A DNA stretch of 21,665 nucleotides from a virus. The stretch covers positions 1 to 21,665 of IMG/VR virus record IMGVR_UViG_3300042349_000503; one strand, given 5' to 3'. Made by a program: the position numbers and the translations under genes. A model generated the notes under the pieces. That model was not told the origin of the DNA, searched no databases, and saw only the letters and a program-made list of their open reading frames with translations. The stretch's first letter is position 1, and the number at the start of each line of letters is the position of its first letter. Positions 7,709-14,786 of the stretch are shown in pieces.

Positions 7709-9063
7709 TATTCTGCAGCTGGTAATTCGCCTTTCGGCTTGGTTGCTTCACTTCCCTTGTCCAGTGTAGTGATCAGGCTGTTGCGCATCTTAAAAATCAG
7801 CCCACTTGGCCACTTATTGATGCGCTTCACCAAGCTCATCACACTCAGCAGTTCCTCCTGGCGGAAATGGCTCAGCGCCACCCGCTGATTGAATGCCACA
7901 CGGTTCGCGCTGCCGCTTCCCGCGCCCATTTTGCTGCCCGGGGCATTGCCGATCAGCTCCGGGTGAATGCCCAAGGCACTCAGCATGTGGTCAGAGCTCT
8001 CATTGCTCTCCTTCATCCAGTGCCCATCACCCACAATATTCTTCAGCTCATTGATCTTGACCAGACTCACCAGATTTTCATACCCCACCTTGCTTTCCAG
8101 AAACTCGGAGAAGTAGGTAGCGCCCTGCTTATCGGTACCCTGCAGGAACTTTACAATGTTATCTACCTCCTCGCTCTTCTTGTTCTTCTTCTCCTCATCA
8201 GTCAAGCGATTCCACGTATCCCGCCCGTACCGTGCAAGCCAGTATTCCGGATGAAATTCAATGTGGTACTTGATACCAAACTGATTCTTCATCCAAAAGA
8301 GCTTGCTTTCAGCAATCGCTTTGCTCAGGTCATACCATCCGGCTTCCACAGAAGCCATCCAGTCCGGCCGGTTGTAATACTGACGGCCCAAATCAGGCAC
8401 CCGCAGTATCATCCCGAAGCTCTTTGTATTTCTGAGCTTATCAATCGCGTCATTGTCAATGTACAGAGGAGCAATCTTCAGCTTACTGGTTCCTTCTTCT
8501 TTGTAGTCGCCCGTTCCAAAGTCCGCATTCAGGTGCACCTGTGGAATATTTCCCTGCGCATCGCGCCGCTCCATGCGTATCCACTGCGCGCGGGTAAGCT
8601 CCGTAGTAAGTCGGGCAATCTTCGTTTTGTCCTTACTCCACACCAGCTGCGGCACAGCAAAACCAAAGGTCTCCATGTCAATCAGCGCACACATCAGCTG
8701 CATGTGAATGCGGTTAGTCTCCAGCCACTCATCCACTTCCGGGATCGCCTCTGGAGAAAACCATTCATTCTCTCCCTCCACCTTGCGATATCCGTACACA
8801 ATTCCACCGGCATACTGCAATCCCGCATTGAATCGGATACCCGGCATGATCACAGTGCTCTGCTCGGCCAATTCGGCCATTGTCTTCAGCTCATTGTCAC
8901 CTGCGCCGTTCAGTATGTAATCCTTGGTGCTGCTGTGCTCCTCTTTCCTGCTGTTATGGCTGACCAAAGCCGAGCGCCCAAGGCTTACAGGCAACTTATC
9001 CTCGCCCAGAAACACACTGGTGCTCAGTCCCGGCCACTCAAATGTTACTATCTCCTCAGCCAT
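7708..9063 (-). CDS. Phage portal protein
   Basis: This 451-residue protein forms the dodecameric ring at one capsid vertex through which DNA is packaged and ejected. The diagnostic part is residues 357-400: SSDHMLSALGIHPELIGNAP followed by a Gly/Ser/Ala stretch and a helix ending in ALSHFRQEELL. This matches the conserved stem and crown region of portals, in which a candidate 'LGI.P.L.G' motif precedes a long helix. Earlier parts contain several Trp-rich segments (about 235-280). It follows a small gene with an 8-bp overlap. The length is normal for a portal. Confidence 0.8.
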   Translation of the reverse strand: MAEEIVTFEWPGLSTSVFLGEDKLPVSLGRSALVSHNSRKEEHSSTKDYILNGAGDNELKTMAELAEQSTVIMPGIRFNAGLQYAGGIVYGYRKVEGENEWFSPEAIPEVDEWLETNRIHMQLMCALIDMETFGFAVPQLVWSKDKTKIARLTTELTRAQWIRMERRDAQGNIPQVHLNADFGTGDYKEEGTSKLKIAPLYIDNDAIDKLRNTKSFGMILRVPDLGRQYYNRPDWMASVEAGWYDLSKAIAESKLFWMKNQFGIKYHIEFHPEYWLARYGRDTWNRLTDEEKKNKKSEEVDNIVKFLQGTDKQGATYFSEFLESKVGYENLVSLVKINELKNIVGDGHWMKESNESSDHMLSALGIHPELIGNAPGSKMGAGSGSANRVAFNQRVALSHFRQEELLSVMSLVKRINKWPSGLIFKMRNSLITTLDKGSEATKPKGELPAAE

Positions 9064-9319
9064 TTATGAAAATGTCGTTTACTCGCATTATCAATCTCAC
9101 ATGCAGTGTGGTCGGTCGGGGCTCCTTCGCTGGTTGAACAGTGATGGTGCCGTGCTCCATCTTATCATGGCTCTGTCCGGTCACCCTGCATCGCTCCAGC
9201 CTCTTTAGCTCTCCACCTGTGCGCCGCTTTACATCGCAAGTCACAAACTCAATGCTGCATGCTTTCCTACCATCAGGCACACAGCTGTTTATCTCGCGCA
9301 GTGCTGCGGACAAATCCAT
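9056..9319 (-). CDS. Hypothetical small basic protein, first gene of portal operon
   Basis: This 87-residue protein starts MDLSAALREINSCVPDGRKA and has three Cys (residues 13, 21, 28) plus a basic middle (VKRRTGGELKRLERCRV). No membrane segment or familiar motif is present. The ATG at 9319 begins 4 bases after the -7-like box of the promoter element at 9324-9359, and the 3' end overlaps the portal gene by 8 bp. Function is unknown; a head assembly role is possible from position. Confidence 0.65.
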   Translation of the reverse strand: MDLSAALREINSCVPDGRKACSIEFVTCDVKRRTGGELKRLERCRVTGQSHDKMEHGTITVQPAKEPRPTTLHVRLIMRVNDIFING

Positions 9320-9323
9320 GCGC

Positions 9324-9359
9324 CAAAAATCTATCTACCCCCTTCCCCGCGAAAGGACA
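9324..9359 (-). promoter_or_regulatory. Putative late promoter of the portal-lysis operon (copy 4 of the shared element)
   Basis: On the minus strand, TGTCCTTTCG is followed by exactly 20 bases and then TTTTTG; the 8-base box reads GATTTTTG. The start codon at 9319 follows after only 4 bases, implying a leaderless or nearly leaderless message. The first box lies inside an 8-bp inverted repeat (9348-9374), which may be an operator. Confidence 0.7.
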
Positions 9360-9546
9360 GCGATTTTTCGCGGTTTTTTCCCGCCTGAAACGCTGTGACT
9401 ATCAGTGATATACAGGCATTTACCGCCGCGCGTTTCCGTCTGACCATTTTCAGCATCACGATTAACCACGCCGTGCCCTGTCGGGACGGCCACTGCCAGA
9501 CAGCCGATGGGAAGGATATATGAGAGAAGGTTGGTGATTTCGAGGC
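9331..9546 (-). other. Gap after large terminase: open frame continuing past its stop
   Basis: Past the terminase TAA (9547-9549) the same frame stays open for 71 codons to a TAG at 9331-9333. It contains an internal ATG at 9456 that would give a 41-residue basic, partly hydrophobic peptide. No ribosome binding site or homology is recognised. A 42-codon GTG frame also exists on the plus strand. Either could be chance. A hairpin with a GC-rich stem (about 9466-9490) also lies here, without a clear U-tract. Confidence 0.25.
9348..9374. repeat. Inverted repeat overlapping the portal promoter
   Basis: Arms CCGCGAAA and TTTCGCGG (8 bp, perfect) flank an 11-base spacer. On the plus strand six T follow, so it reads like an intrinsic terminator for rightward transcription, though no plus-strand gene precedes it. 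On the minus strand it covers the -33 side of the promoter and could act as an operator. Confidence 0.55.
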
Positions 9547-11187
9547 TTACAGATCGAAGCGATCAGCGAGCGAACCATAGATCAGGATGTCTCCTGCATC
9601 GGAGTAGTGAGTAGCGCGCTCGTAGGCTCCTGTGTACTTGGCCTTTCGCTCATTGCGTTTGTCTTTCTCGTATCCTTTGCTGGTTCGTCTCACAGCTGCG
9701 AGCATGCAGCTGTTCGCCCAAAACTCTGCATTGATACGATTGTAGAGGAAACTCACTCTGTCGTTACGAAGCACTTTGTTCCATAGTTCGAACCTTGCTT
9801 GATAGCTTGGTGTGTGACCTATGTAGCGCATGTCCACATTCCAGCTTCCACCTTGCTTATCCCTCAGCAGCTCCTCTACTTCCTCGAAGTAATTGTATGG
9901 AGTAGATGCATTCGAGAACTTAGCTGTGTGGTCATAGTAGAATCTTACATACTTGTCTCTGTGGTATCGGTAGTAGTGCTTGAACTTCAGTATCAGGTCA
10001 CGTAACATCATCGGGTGACGCACGTGTAGAGCATTGACCAGTCTGTACACATTGCCATTGCCTTGACCAATTACAATACAGTTGAACTGCGCATTGTAGT
10101 CAACTGATATCTCCAGCGGCATATCAGGATCCACATCTGCATCCTGCCTGCTGTCGGTGTCTGATCCATAACTCAAGTCATTACCCAGGCTATCCAGAAA
10201 CCCGTTATCAAATCCATCATAGCCATGGATGTGCTCCTTCAGCAAAGGATAGAACCCATTGACCACATTGCGCTTCCTTTGATTCAGCAGACTGGTGGCA
10301 TACTCCTCCGGACTCATCTCATCCATGGAGTTTATGAAGTAGTCTGCCCCCAGTATGTCCAGATTCTCCAAACTGCTGGCCTCTTGAAAATAGAATAGCG
10401 GCTTCTCCTTCTTGGTAAGGTCACCACATCGGATGCGATGGAGCGCCCGGCTGCATAAGCTCACCACCTCTCTGGCGTTCTTATGCTGTGACTTTCTGGA
10501 TTCATCGCGCAGGATAGCCATCTTCTCAGCTCTTTCCTGCTCCAGCATGACAACCTGTGCTACACGCTCCTGCATTTCTTTGGTGTAGCGGTTATCCCCT
10601 TCTTCAATCAGCCATTGAGCAGCATCACTCACCGGCATGTCGGTGGTCAGCAGTGTGCTCTGGTAACTGGATGCAGAGCCAAACACATGATTCATCCCGC
10701 GCAGGATGGGTATAACCTCGCTCTTGTGACTCTCTCGCTTCAGGTACTTGGCCTCATCACCAAACACAGCGCAAGCGGATATCCCGTTTGCGGATCCCGG
10801 ACGGTCATGGGACACCAGTACAATGCCAGCACCGGTCTTCAGGTGAATGAAGTATTCCGGCTTCAGTGGTGTAATGAATGGCCGGTCCCACTTCCATGCA
10901 TCCGGAGCATAACGGCCAAAGAAGTAATCCCGGCCATTCACCCACCCCCACTTCTCCATTCCGGAGAAGATGGCTGGCAATGTCCTGGTAAGGTGCTGCT
11001 GGTAGGTAGCGGCTTCACCTACAATGAGCCCGCGCGGCATTTCAGTGGCCCAGCGGATGATGCGTGGAGCGATGATGCCCTCACTTTTTCCGGTACCGCG
11101 GCCCGCGATTGTAATCTCATGCTTTGCTGCGATCAGGTAGCTGCGGGCCTGAACCGGGTTCAAATACAGATCAGGCTTCTGATTCAT
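9547..11187 (-). CDS. terL: Terminase large subunit
   Basis: This 546-residue protein is the DNA packaging motor and nuclease. The ATPase half shows Walker A at 28-35 (AGRGTGKS) and Walker B ending in the acidic pair Asp144-Glu145 (SACAVFGDEA). The C-terminal RNase H-like nuclease shows Asp363 (ISVDYNAQFN), Asp419 (YYDHTAKF) and the final Asp530/Asp533 pair (THYSDAGD), so all expected catalytic acidic residues are present. Length and domain order are normal. It overlaps the upstream gene by 17 bp, which supports that gene being the small subunit. Confidence 0.95.
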   Translation of the reverse strand: MNQKPDLYLNPVQARSYLIAAKHEITIAGRGTGKSEGIIAPRIIRWATEMPRGLIVGEAATYQQHLTRTLPAIFSGMEKWGWVNGRDYFFGRYAPDAWKWDRPFITPLKPEYFIHLKTGAGIVLVSHDRPGSANGISACAVFGDEAKYLKRESHKSEVIPILRGMNHVFGSASSYQSTLLTTDMPVSDAAQWLIEEGDNRYTKEMQERVAQVVMLEQERAEKMAILRDESRKSQHKNAREVVSLCSRALHRIRCGDLTKKEKPLFYFQEASSLENLDILGADYFINSMDEMSPEEYATSLLNQRKRNVVNGFYPLLKEHIHGYDGFDNGFLDSLGNDLSYGSDTDSRQDADVDPDMPLEISVDYNAQFNCIVIGQGNGNVYRLVNALHVRHPMMLRDLILKFKHYYRYHRDKYVRFYYDHTAKFSNASTPYNYFEEVEELLRDKQGGSWNVDMRYIGHTPSYQARFELWNKVLRNDRVSFLYNRINAEFWANSCMLAAVRRTSKGYEKDKRNERKAKYTGAYERATHYSDAGDILIYGSLADRFDL

Positions 11188-11779
11188 CGCTTTCTGCTTC
11201 AGTGTATGTGGTGTCTACAGCTCGCTCTTCCCACATGCGCAGGAGGGTGCTGGCACTCACAGAACTCTTTGGTATACCAAGCTCCTCTGCATTGAATGTC
11301 GGGATAATTACATCAGGCACTTCGCCACCAGGGAATTTTGGTTCTTCCTTATTCGTGCCCATCAGCTCATGGAACTTGGCTTCCATACTGAAGTACTTCT
11401 CGAGATCGCGCATGCCTACCGACGCCTTTAGCCTGCCTGTTTTTTCGCCGAGATCATCTACCTCCATCAGGTCTTCGTAGGCCATGTGAAGGAGACGTTG
11501 CATGCGCCCGAGTGATATTGACTTCCAGTATTCCTTCTCGCTGGCCACCGTGCTGCCAAAGAGCTGCTGAGCCAAGCCCATAAATCGGTATGCGGCAGCT
11601 GCTTTGATATTGAACTTCTCGCAGATCAGCCGCTTTGAATCCGGACTGATCCCATACTGCCGGATGATGTCATCAGCAAATGAGATCATCTCAAATCGCT
11701 CTTTGTAGTATGGCGGTAATTCGTCCACTTTTCCCTTCATCAGGGCATTTCCGATCACTTCAATATCATCTGTGAGCAT
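11171..11779 (-). CDS. terS: Probable terminase small subunit
   Basis: This 202-residue protein lies directly upstream of and overlaps the large terminase gene, the standard place for the DNA-recognising small subunit. Residues 44-72 (ISPDSKRLICEKFNI, then AAAAYRFMGLA) look like a helix-turn-helix. A helical oligomerisation region follows (about 80-140), and the C-terminus is acidic (TEAESDESEA), as in many small terminases that contact the motor with their tail. Sequence of this subunit is poorly conserved, so the call is based on position, size and the helix-turn-helix. Confidence 0.65.
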   Translation of the reverse strand: MLTDDIEVIGNALMKGKVDELPPYYKERFEMISFADDIIRQYGISPDSKRLICEKFNIKAAAAYRFMGLAQQLFGSTVASEKEYWKSISLGRMQRLLHMAYEDLMEVDDLGEKTGRLKASVGMRDLEKYFSMEAKFHELMGTNKEEPKFPGGEVPDVIIPTFNAEELGIPKSSVSASTLLRMWEERAVDTTYTEAESDESEA

Positions 11780-12413
11780 TGGTTACCTCCTCAATTTTCC
11801 TCAGAATCCTCCGGTAGTGTTCGGCCACTGAGCTCTGAGATGTTTGGTTTGTTTTTCTCTGGAAATACTGTATTGCCTTCGGCTGCTCTTTCAGCAGCTC
11901 GATCAGTTCATTCTCATCTGGCTTCTTGGGTGATGTGCCGGGCAGATACTCTTTGTGCGCACGCCAGTAGTCAATGCGCTCATAGGCTCGCCGGGTGAAT
12001 GCATAGAGGTTCAGCTGTTCGAATGCCAGCTCTTTGGCTATGGCTTTGTTCGGCCGTTTACGATATGCACCGGCCCCGGTGTAGAATTGCTCGCGGATGC
12101 GCCCATGAAGGGCATCCATCCTGCGATATGCAGCCTTTACTTCTTCAGCCAGCTCTTTGAGGTCATCGGGCAATGCAGCACCACCGGTGTGGTCCATTCT
12201 GCGTACATGCTGCACTTCAGGCACTTCTTCTTTGCCTTCGAAGTACACCTTCAATGCATCGCGCAGGATGCGATTGGTTACGGAGTTATTCCCGGACTTG
12301 ATGACAGCCACACTGCTGCACTTATATCCGGCTTTGATGCACTGCTCGAGCAGTTCCACTCCATTGGAGTAGGTGGAATTAGCCAGCCATTGCTGATATT
12401 GTCTGTGGAGCAT
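11766..12413 (-). CDS. Hypothetical protein, first gene of packaging operon
   Basis: From the ATG at 12413 this is 215 residues beginning MLHRQYQQWLANSTYSNGVE. A TTG at 12419 is in frame but lies within the -7-like box of the promoter. The N-terminal part (VELLEQCIKAGYKCSSVAVI, then NSVTNRILRDAL) could be a small DNA-binding fold, and the rest is highly helical and basic. It overlaps the small terminase gene by 14 bp. It may help packaging or genome-end recognition, but no family is recognised. Confidence 0.65.
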   Translation of the reverse strand: MLHRQYQQWLANSTYSNGVELLEQCIKAGYKCSSVAVIKSGNNSVTNRILRDALKVYFEGKEEVPEVQHVRRMDHTGGAALPDDLKELAEEVKAAYRRMDALHGRIREQFYTGAGAYRKRPNKAIAKELAFEQLNLYAFTRRAYERIDYWRAHKEYLPGTSPKKPDENELIELLKEQPKAIQYFQRKTNQTSQSSVAEHYRRILRKIEEVTNAHR

Positions 12414-12416
12414 GTT

Positions 12417-12452
12417 CAAAATTCAATCCTCCCATTGGTTCCGGACAGGACA
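12417..12452 (-). promoter_or_regulatory. Putative late promoter of the packaging operon (copy 3 of the shared element)
   Basis: On the minus strand TGTCCTGTCC, two bases off the consensus, is followed by exactly 20 bases and then ATTTTG; the 8-base box reads GAATTTTG. The ATG at 12413 follows after 3 bases. The element abuts the eight-T tract of the terminator at 12452-12482, sharing one base with it. Confidence 0.65.
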
Positions 12453-12482
12453 AAAAAAAGAGAGCGGTCGCCCGCCCTCTTT
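12452..12482 (-). terminator. Intrinsic terminator after the capsid operon
   Basis: On the minus strand AGAGGGCGG pairs with CCGCTCTCT (one G-U pair, extendable by A-U pairs) around a GCGA tetraloop, a stable GNRA loop, followed by eight T. It lies about 17 bases after the stop of the gene at 12500. Confidence 0.88.
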
Positions 12483-12499
12483 CATTGCTTTTTGGTCAA

Positions 12500-12796
12500 T
12501 CACTGTTTCTTGAGGACCGCGGGAAACTTCTTGTCTGCCGCGAGCTTGCGAACACGGAATGCATCCAGTGCATCCATGTCAAACACGTCTCCCCTGCGCA
12601 GGAATCGCTGCCCTGTGGGGTGAACCTGCTCATACACTTCTTCGGTATCACCGATGCGGTATTCACGCAGGCCATCAGGCTTGTAGGTAATGGTTACCCG
12701 GTCTGGACGGTGAGAATGGATGATCACAGGCTCCTTGGTAGAAGCCTGTGACTCATTCGCGGATTGGTCCGCGGCATTTTTTCTCTTACCGCTCAT
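12500..12796 (-). CDS. Hypothetical small protein at the end of the capsid operon
   Basis: This 98-residue protein has a Ser/Gln/Ala-rich, basic N-terminus (MSGKRKNAADQSANESQAST) likely to be disordered, then a compact region with IIHSHRPDRVTITY and a charged C-terminus rich in Lys. No membrane segment is present. It starts 1 base after the stop of the probable tail tube gene and ends just before a strong terminator. The function is unknown. Confidence 0.65.
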   Translation of the reverse strand: MSGKRKNAADQSANESQASTKEPVIIHSHRPDRVTITYKPDGLREYRIGDTEEVYEQVHPTGQRFLRRGDVFDMDALDAFRVRKLAADKKFPAVLKKQ

Positions 12797-12797
12797 A

Positions 12798-13325
12798 TTA
12801 CGGAGTAGGCAGGGTTACCTCACCCTCGTAGTAGTAAAGGGTGTCCTGATTGCAGCTGATTGGAATCTCCCATCCCATCACTTCAGAGCCATCAGCCACA
12901 CCGGAAGCCCATGTAGCACCGCCCTCAATGGTGGCGCCCTTACACTTGGTTCCCAGCTGGTAGTAGGCGCCTGACTGGCATGGATTCTTCTGGATGAGCA
13001 GGATCATTTCCGGATCATCCTTGATCATAGCTGCCACTGTCTTCTCATCACCGGGGATGATCAGGTTCAGTGTGAGCTTACCTGTCTTGCTGAAGCGGTC
13101 GCCCTGACCTTCAAACGCAAGATTGGTCCGGTCATCATTCATGAATGCCTCACGCCATCCCTGACCTGATGCAAACACGTGGTCATCGGCAATGGTCACC
13201 TTCTGTGCCTGAGTAGTGGGTGACGCCGGTGGCTCAGCAATGGTGGTGAATGTGCTTTTCAGCGCATAAAGCACCTTGGTAAGTCCGGGCTTAGTTGAAC
13301 TTTTTGTTGCGATGTTCAGATCCAT
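12798..13325 (-). CDS. Probable major tail tube protein
   Basis: This 175-residue protein has beta-rich sequence with a region of conserved-looking Gly and aromatic residues (GATWASGVADGSEVMGWEIP, then TLYYYEGEV). Size, beta content and position two genes after the major capsid gene fit a tail tube subunit of a long-tailed phage. No other tail tube candidate is visible between the capsid and tape measure genes, which adds some support. It could instead be a capsid decoration protein. Confidence 0.5.
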   Translation of the reverse strand: MDLNIATKSSTKPGLTKVLYALKSTFTTIAEPPASPTTQAQKVTIADDHVFASGQGWREAFMNDDRTNLAFEGQGDRFSKTGKLTLNLIIPGDEKTVAAMIKDDPEMILLIQKNPCQSGAYYQLGTKCKGATIEGGATWASGVADGSEVMGWEIPISCNQDTLYYYEGEVTLPTP

Positions 13326-13326
13326 C

Positions 13327-13761
13327 TTACTTCACGAATTTCAGGTTGGTAGCTCCGATTTTCACGAGATGAGCCATCAGCTCCTCGTTCTTGGCACAAT
13401 CCTCCGGTGTGTACTCCACGCGCTCGCCGTCAATGACGGTTGCGCCACCGCGCACAATGCGGTAAGTCTTTCCGGCATGCTTTACCTCCACACCATTCTT
13501 TTCAGTAGGCTTGGTGGTCTCGCTTTTTTCCAGAGCCTTGCTCAGCTCCTCAGCGCTGGCTACCAGCTCTGCATTGGCTGCTTCGAGCTCTGCAATGCGC
13601 TCATTGGCTGCCTTCAGCTGCTCCGCTGCCTCACCTTCGCTCTTCGGAGCAGTGAGGAGCGCATGCAGATTCTGCAGCTCTTCCATTTTCATCCCTCTGG
13701 TGGCTTTCACACCAGGGATGTTCAGGCCATTAATGGCCTCAATCAGTTGCTTCTCGTTCAT
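13327..13761 (-). CDS. Hypothetical coiled-coil protein after major capsid gene
   Basis: This 144-residue protein has an N-terminal helix-rich domain (MNEKQLIEAINGLNIPGVKA, which resembles a small SAP or HeH-like fold), a coiled coil at about 45-80 (AEQLKAANERIAELEAANAE) and a compact C-terminal domain with a TYRIVRGG core. HeH-like domains with this layout often occur beside capsid genes in phages of Bacteroidota. It stands one base from the next gene and is separated from the capsid gene by a strong hairpin. Confidence 0.65.
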   Translation of the reverse strand: MNEKQLIEAINGLNIPGVKATRGMKMEELQNLHALLTAPKSEGEAAEQLKAANERIAELEAANAELVASAEELSKALEKSETTKPTEKNGVEVKHAGKTYRIVRGGATVIDGERVEYTPEDCAKNEELMAHLVKIGATNLKFVK

Positions 13762-13774
13762 GGGTTATGAGATT

Positions 13775-13803
13775 AGCCCGGTGAGCGATTAACTCACCGG
13801 GCT
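13775..13803 (-). terminator. Hairpin after the major capsid gene, possible partial terminator
   Basis: An 11-bp perfect stem (AGCCCGGTGAG pairing with CTCACCGGGCT) with a 7-base loop lies between the capsid stop at 13812 and the next start at 13761. The minus-strand 3' flank has only a weak T-rich tail, so it may be a leaky terminator or an mRNA 3'-end stabiliser that favours capsid expression. Confidence 0.6.
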
Positions 13804-13811
13804 TATTGATT

Positions 13812-14774
13812 TTACGGGATGATGTTGCTGGTGAGCCAGATGAAACGGCCGTCTGCAATACCGTAGCCGCGCCAGTGGTCGGTCCACACCTTCACCTTGC
13901 GATCTACTGATTCCATCTCAACCAGCGAAGTCGGACGCTTCATACCGAGGATCAGGTTACCCTTCGGAGCGATGAACACTCCATTCTCGCCGCTCATTGC
14001 GGAGAAACCGGCTACTTTGATATTCGGGAAGTTGGCCAGACGCATCAGGTCAGACTCCTGCAGGTAGTTCGCATTGTACGCCTCGCGCATGCCCTTCTTG
14101 TAACGCACAGCAAAAGCATGGCTCATGTGTACGCCCAGCTCCAGACGAGCGCGCAGGTCAGCCGGAATAGCTTCTACCAGTCCTTCTACCCATGCAACAA
14201 AGTCGCCCGGATCAGTCGGGATGGTACCGGTAGTCAGGATGTTTCCTGCCGGAATCTTGCCCGCATCCTCATTGTCAATGAGGACTTTCTTGAAACCGTC
14301 GAAGGCAGCTGAAGCAGCTCCTGCAGTGCCTGCGGTAGGCGCTGTGTAGTCTGCTTTGTAGGCATTGTCGTCAATGTCCTGAATCATCTGCGCCATCAGC
14401 ACCCTCTCCACATACCAGCGGCTGATTGGCCACTCTTTGCGGTCGAGGTTGTTTGATGCCAGGAAACCGATGTACGTCGCCTCGATGTCATCAGGGTAGA
14501 TTTCATCGTCTCCCTTTACATTGAAGAGGTTGATCGGCAACGTGGTGAACGTAGCAGCTCCCTTGGGCGTAAACGCCTTCTGGAAAGCCTGCAATACAGC
14601 ATCCGAGGACACAATCACCTTGCGGATCACAGTGTCTTCAGTGGTTACCATGGTAAACGCCTGATCGAACTCGGCGCCACGGTACAGGTTCATCTGCAAG
14701 TCCTTCAGGCCCTGCGATCCCTTCTGGTAGTACGCGCCGTAATCAGCTACAAGCGCAGTGGTAGTTAATGACAT
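13812..14774 (-). CDS. Major capsid protein (HK97-like)
   Basis: This 320-residue protein is the main shell subunit. The sequence shows the mixed, Gly-containing pattern of HK97-fold capsid proteins: an N-terminal arm, a central domain with PISRWYVERVLMAQMIQDID, and a C-terminal region with KVKVWTDHWRGYGIADGRFI, typical of the terminal beta strands. It lies 12 bases downstream of the protease-scaffold gene, the standard protease-then-capsid order, and is followed by a strong hairpin. There is no N-terminal scaffold domain, consistent with scaffold being supplied by the upstream fusion. Confidence 0.85.
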   Translation of the reverse strand: MSLTTTALVADYGAYYQKGSQGLKDLQMNLYRGAEFDQAFTMVTTEDTVIRKVIVSSDAVLQAFQKAFTPKGAATFTTLPINLFNVKGDDEIYPDDIEATYIGFLASNNLDRKEWPISRWYVERVLMAQMIQDIDDNAYKADYTAPTAGTAGAASAAFDGFKKVLIDNEDAGKIPAGNILTTGTIPTDPGDFVAWVEGLVEAIPADLRARLELGVHMSHAFAVRYKKGMREAYNANYLQESDLMRLANFPNIKVAGFSAMSGENGVFIAPKGNLILGMKRPTSLVEMESVDRKVKVWTDHWRGYGIADGRFIWLTSNIIP

Positions 14775-14786
14775 CTGACTTTATTG

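Noticed and set aside
7867-9069. A 400-codon plus-strand open frame opposite the portal gene
   Set aside because: It is antisense to a clear portal protein, its translation has no recognisable domain and it lacks any promoter; it reflects codon bias of the minus-strand gene.
9301-9319. Third copy of the CGGACAAATCC repeat seen upstream of the PKD gene
   Set aside because: Only 11 bases match, and here they encode the start of the small gene at 9319; a chance match is likely.
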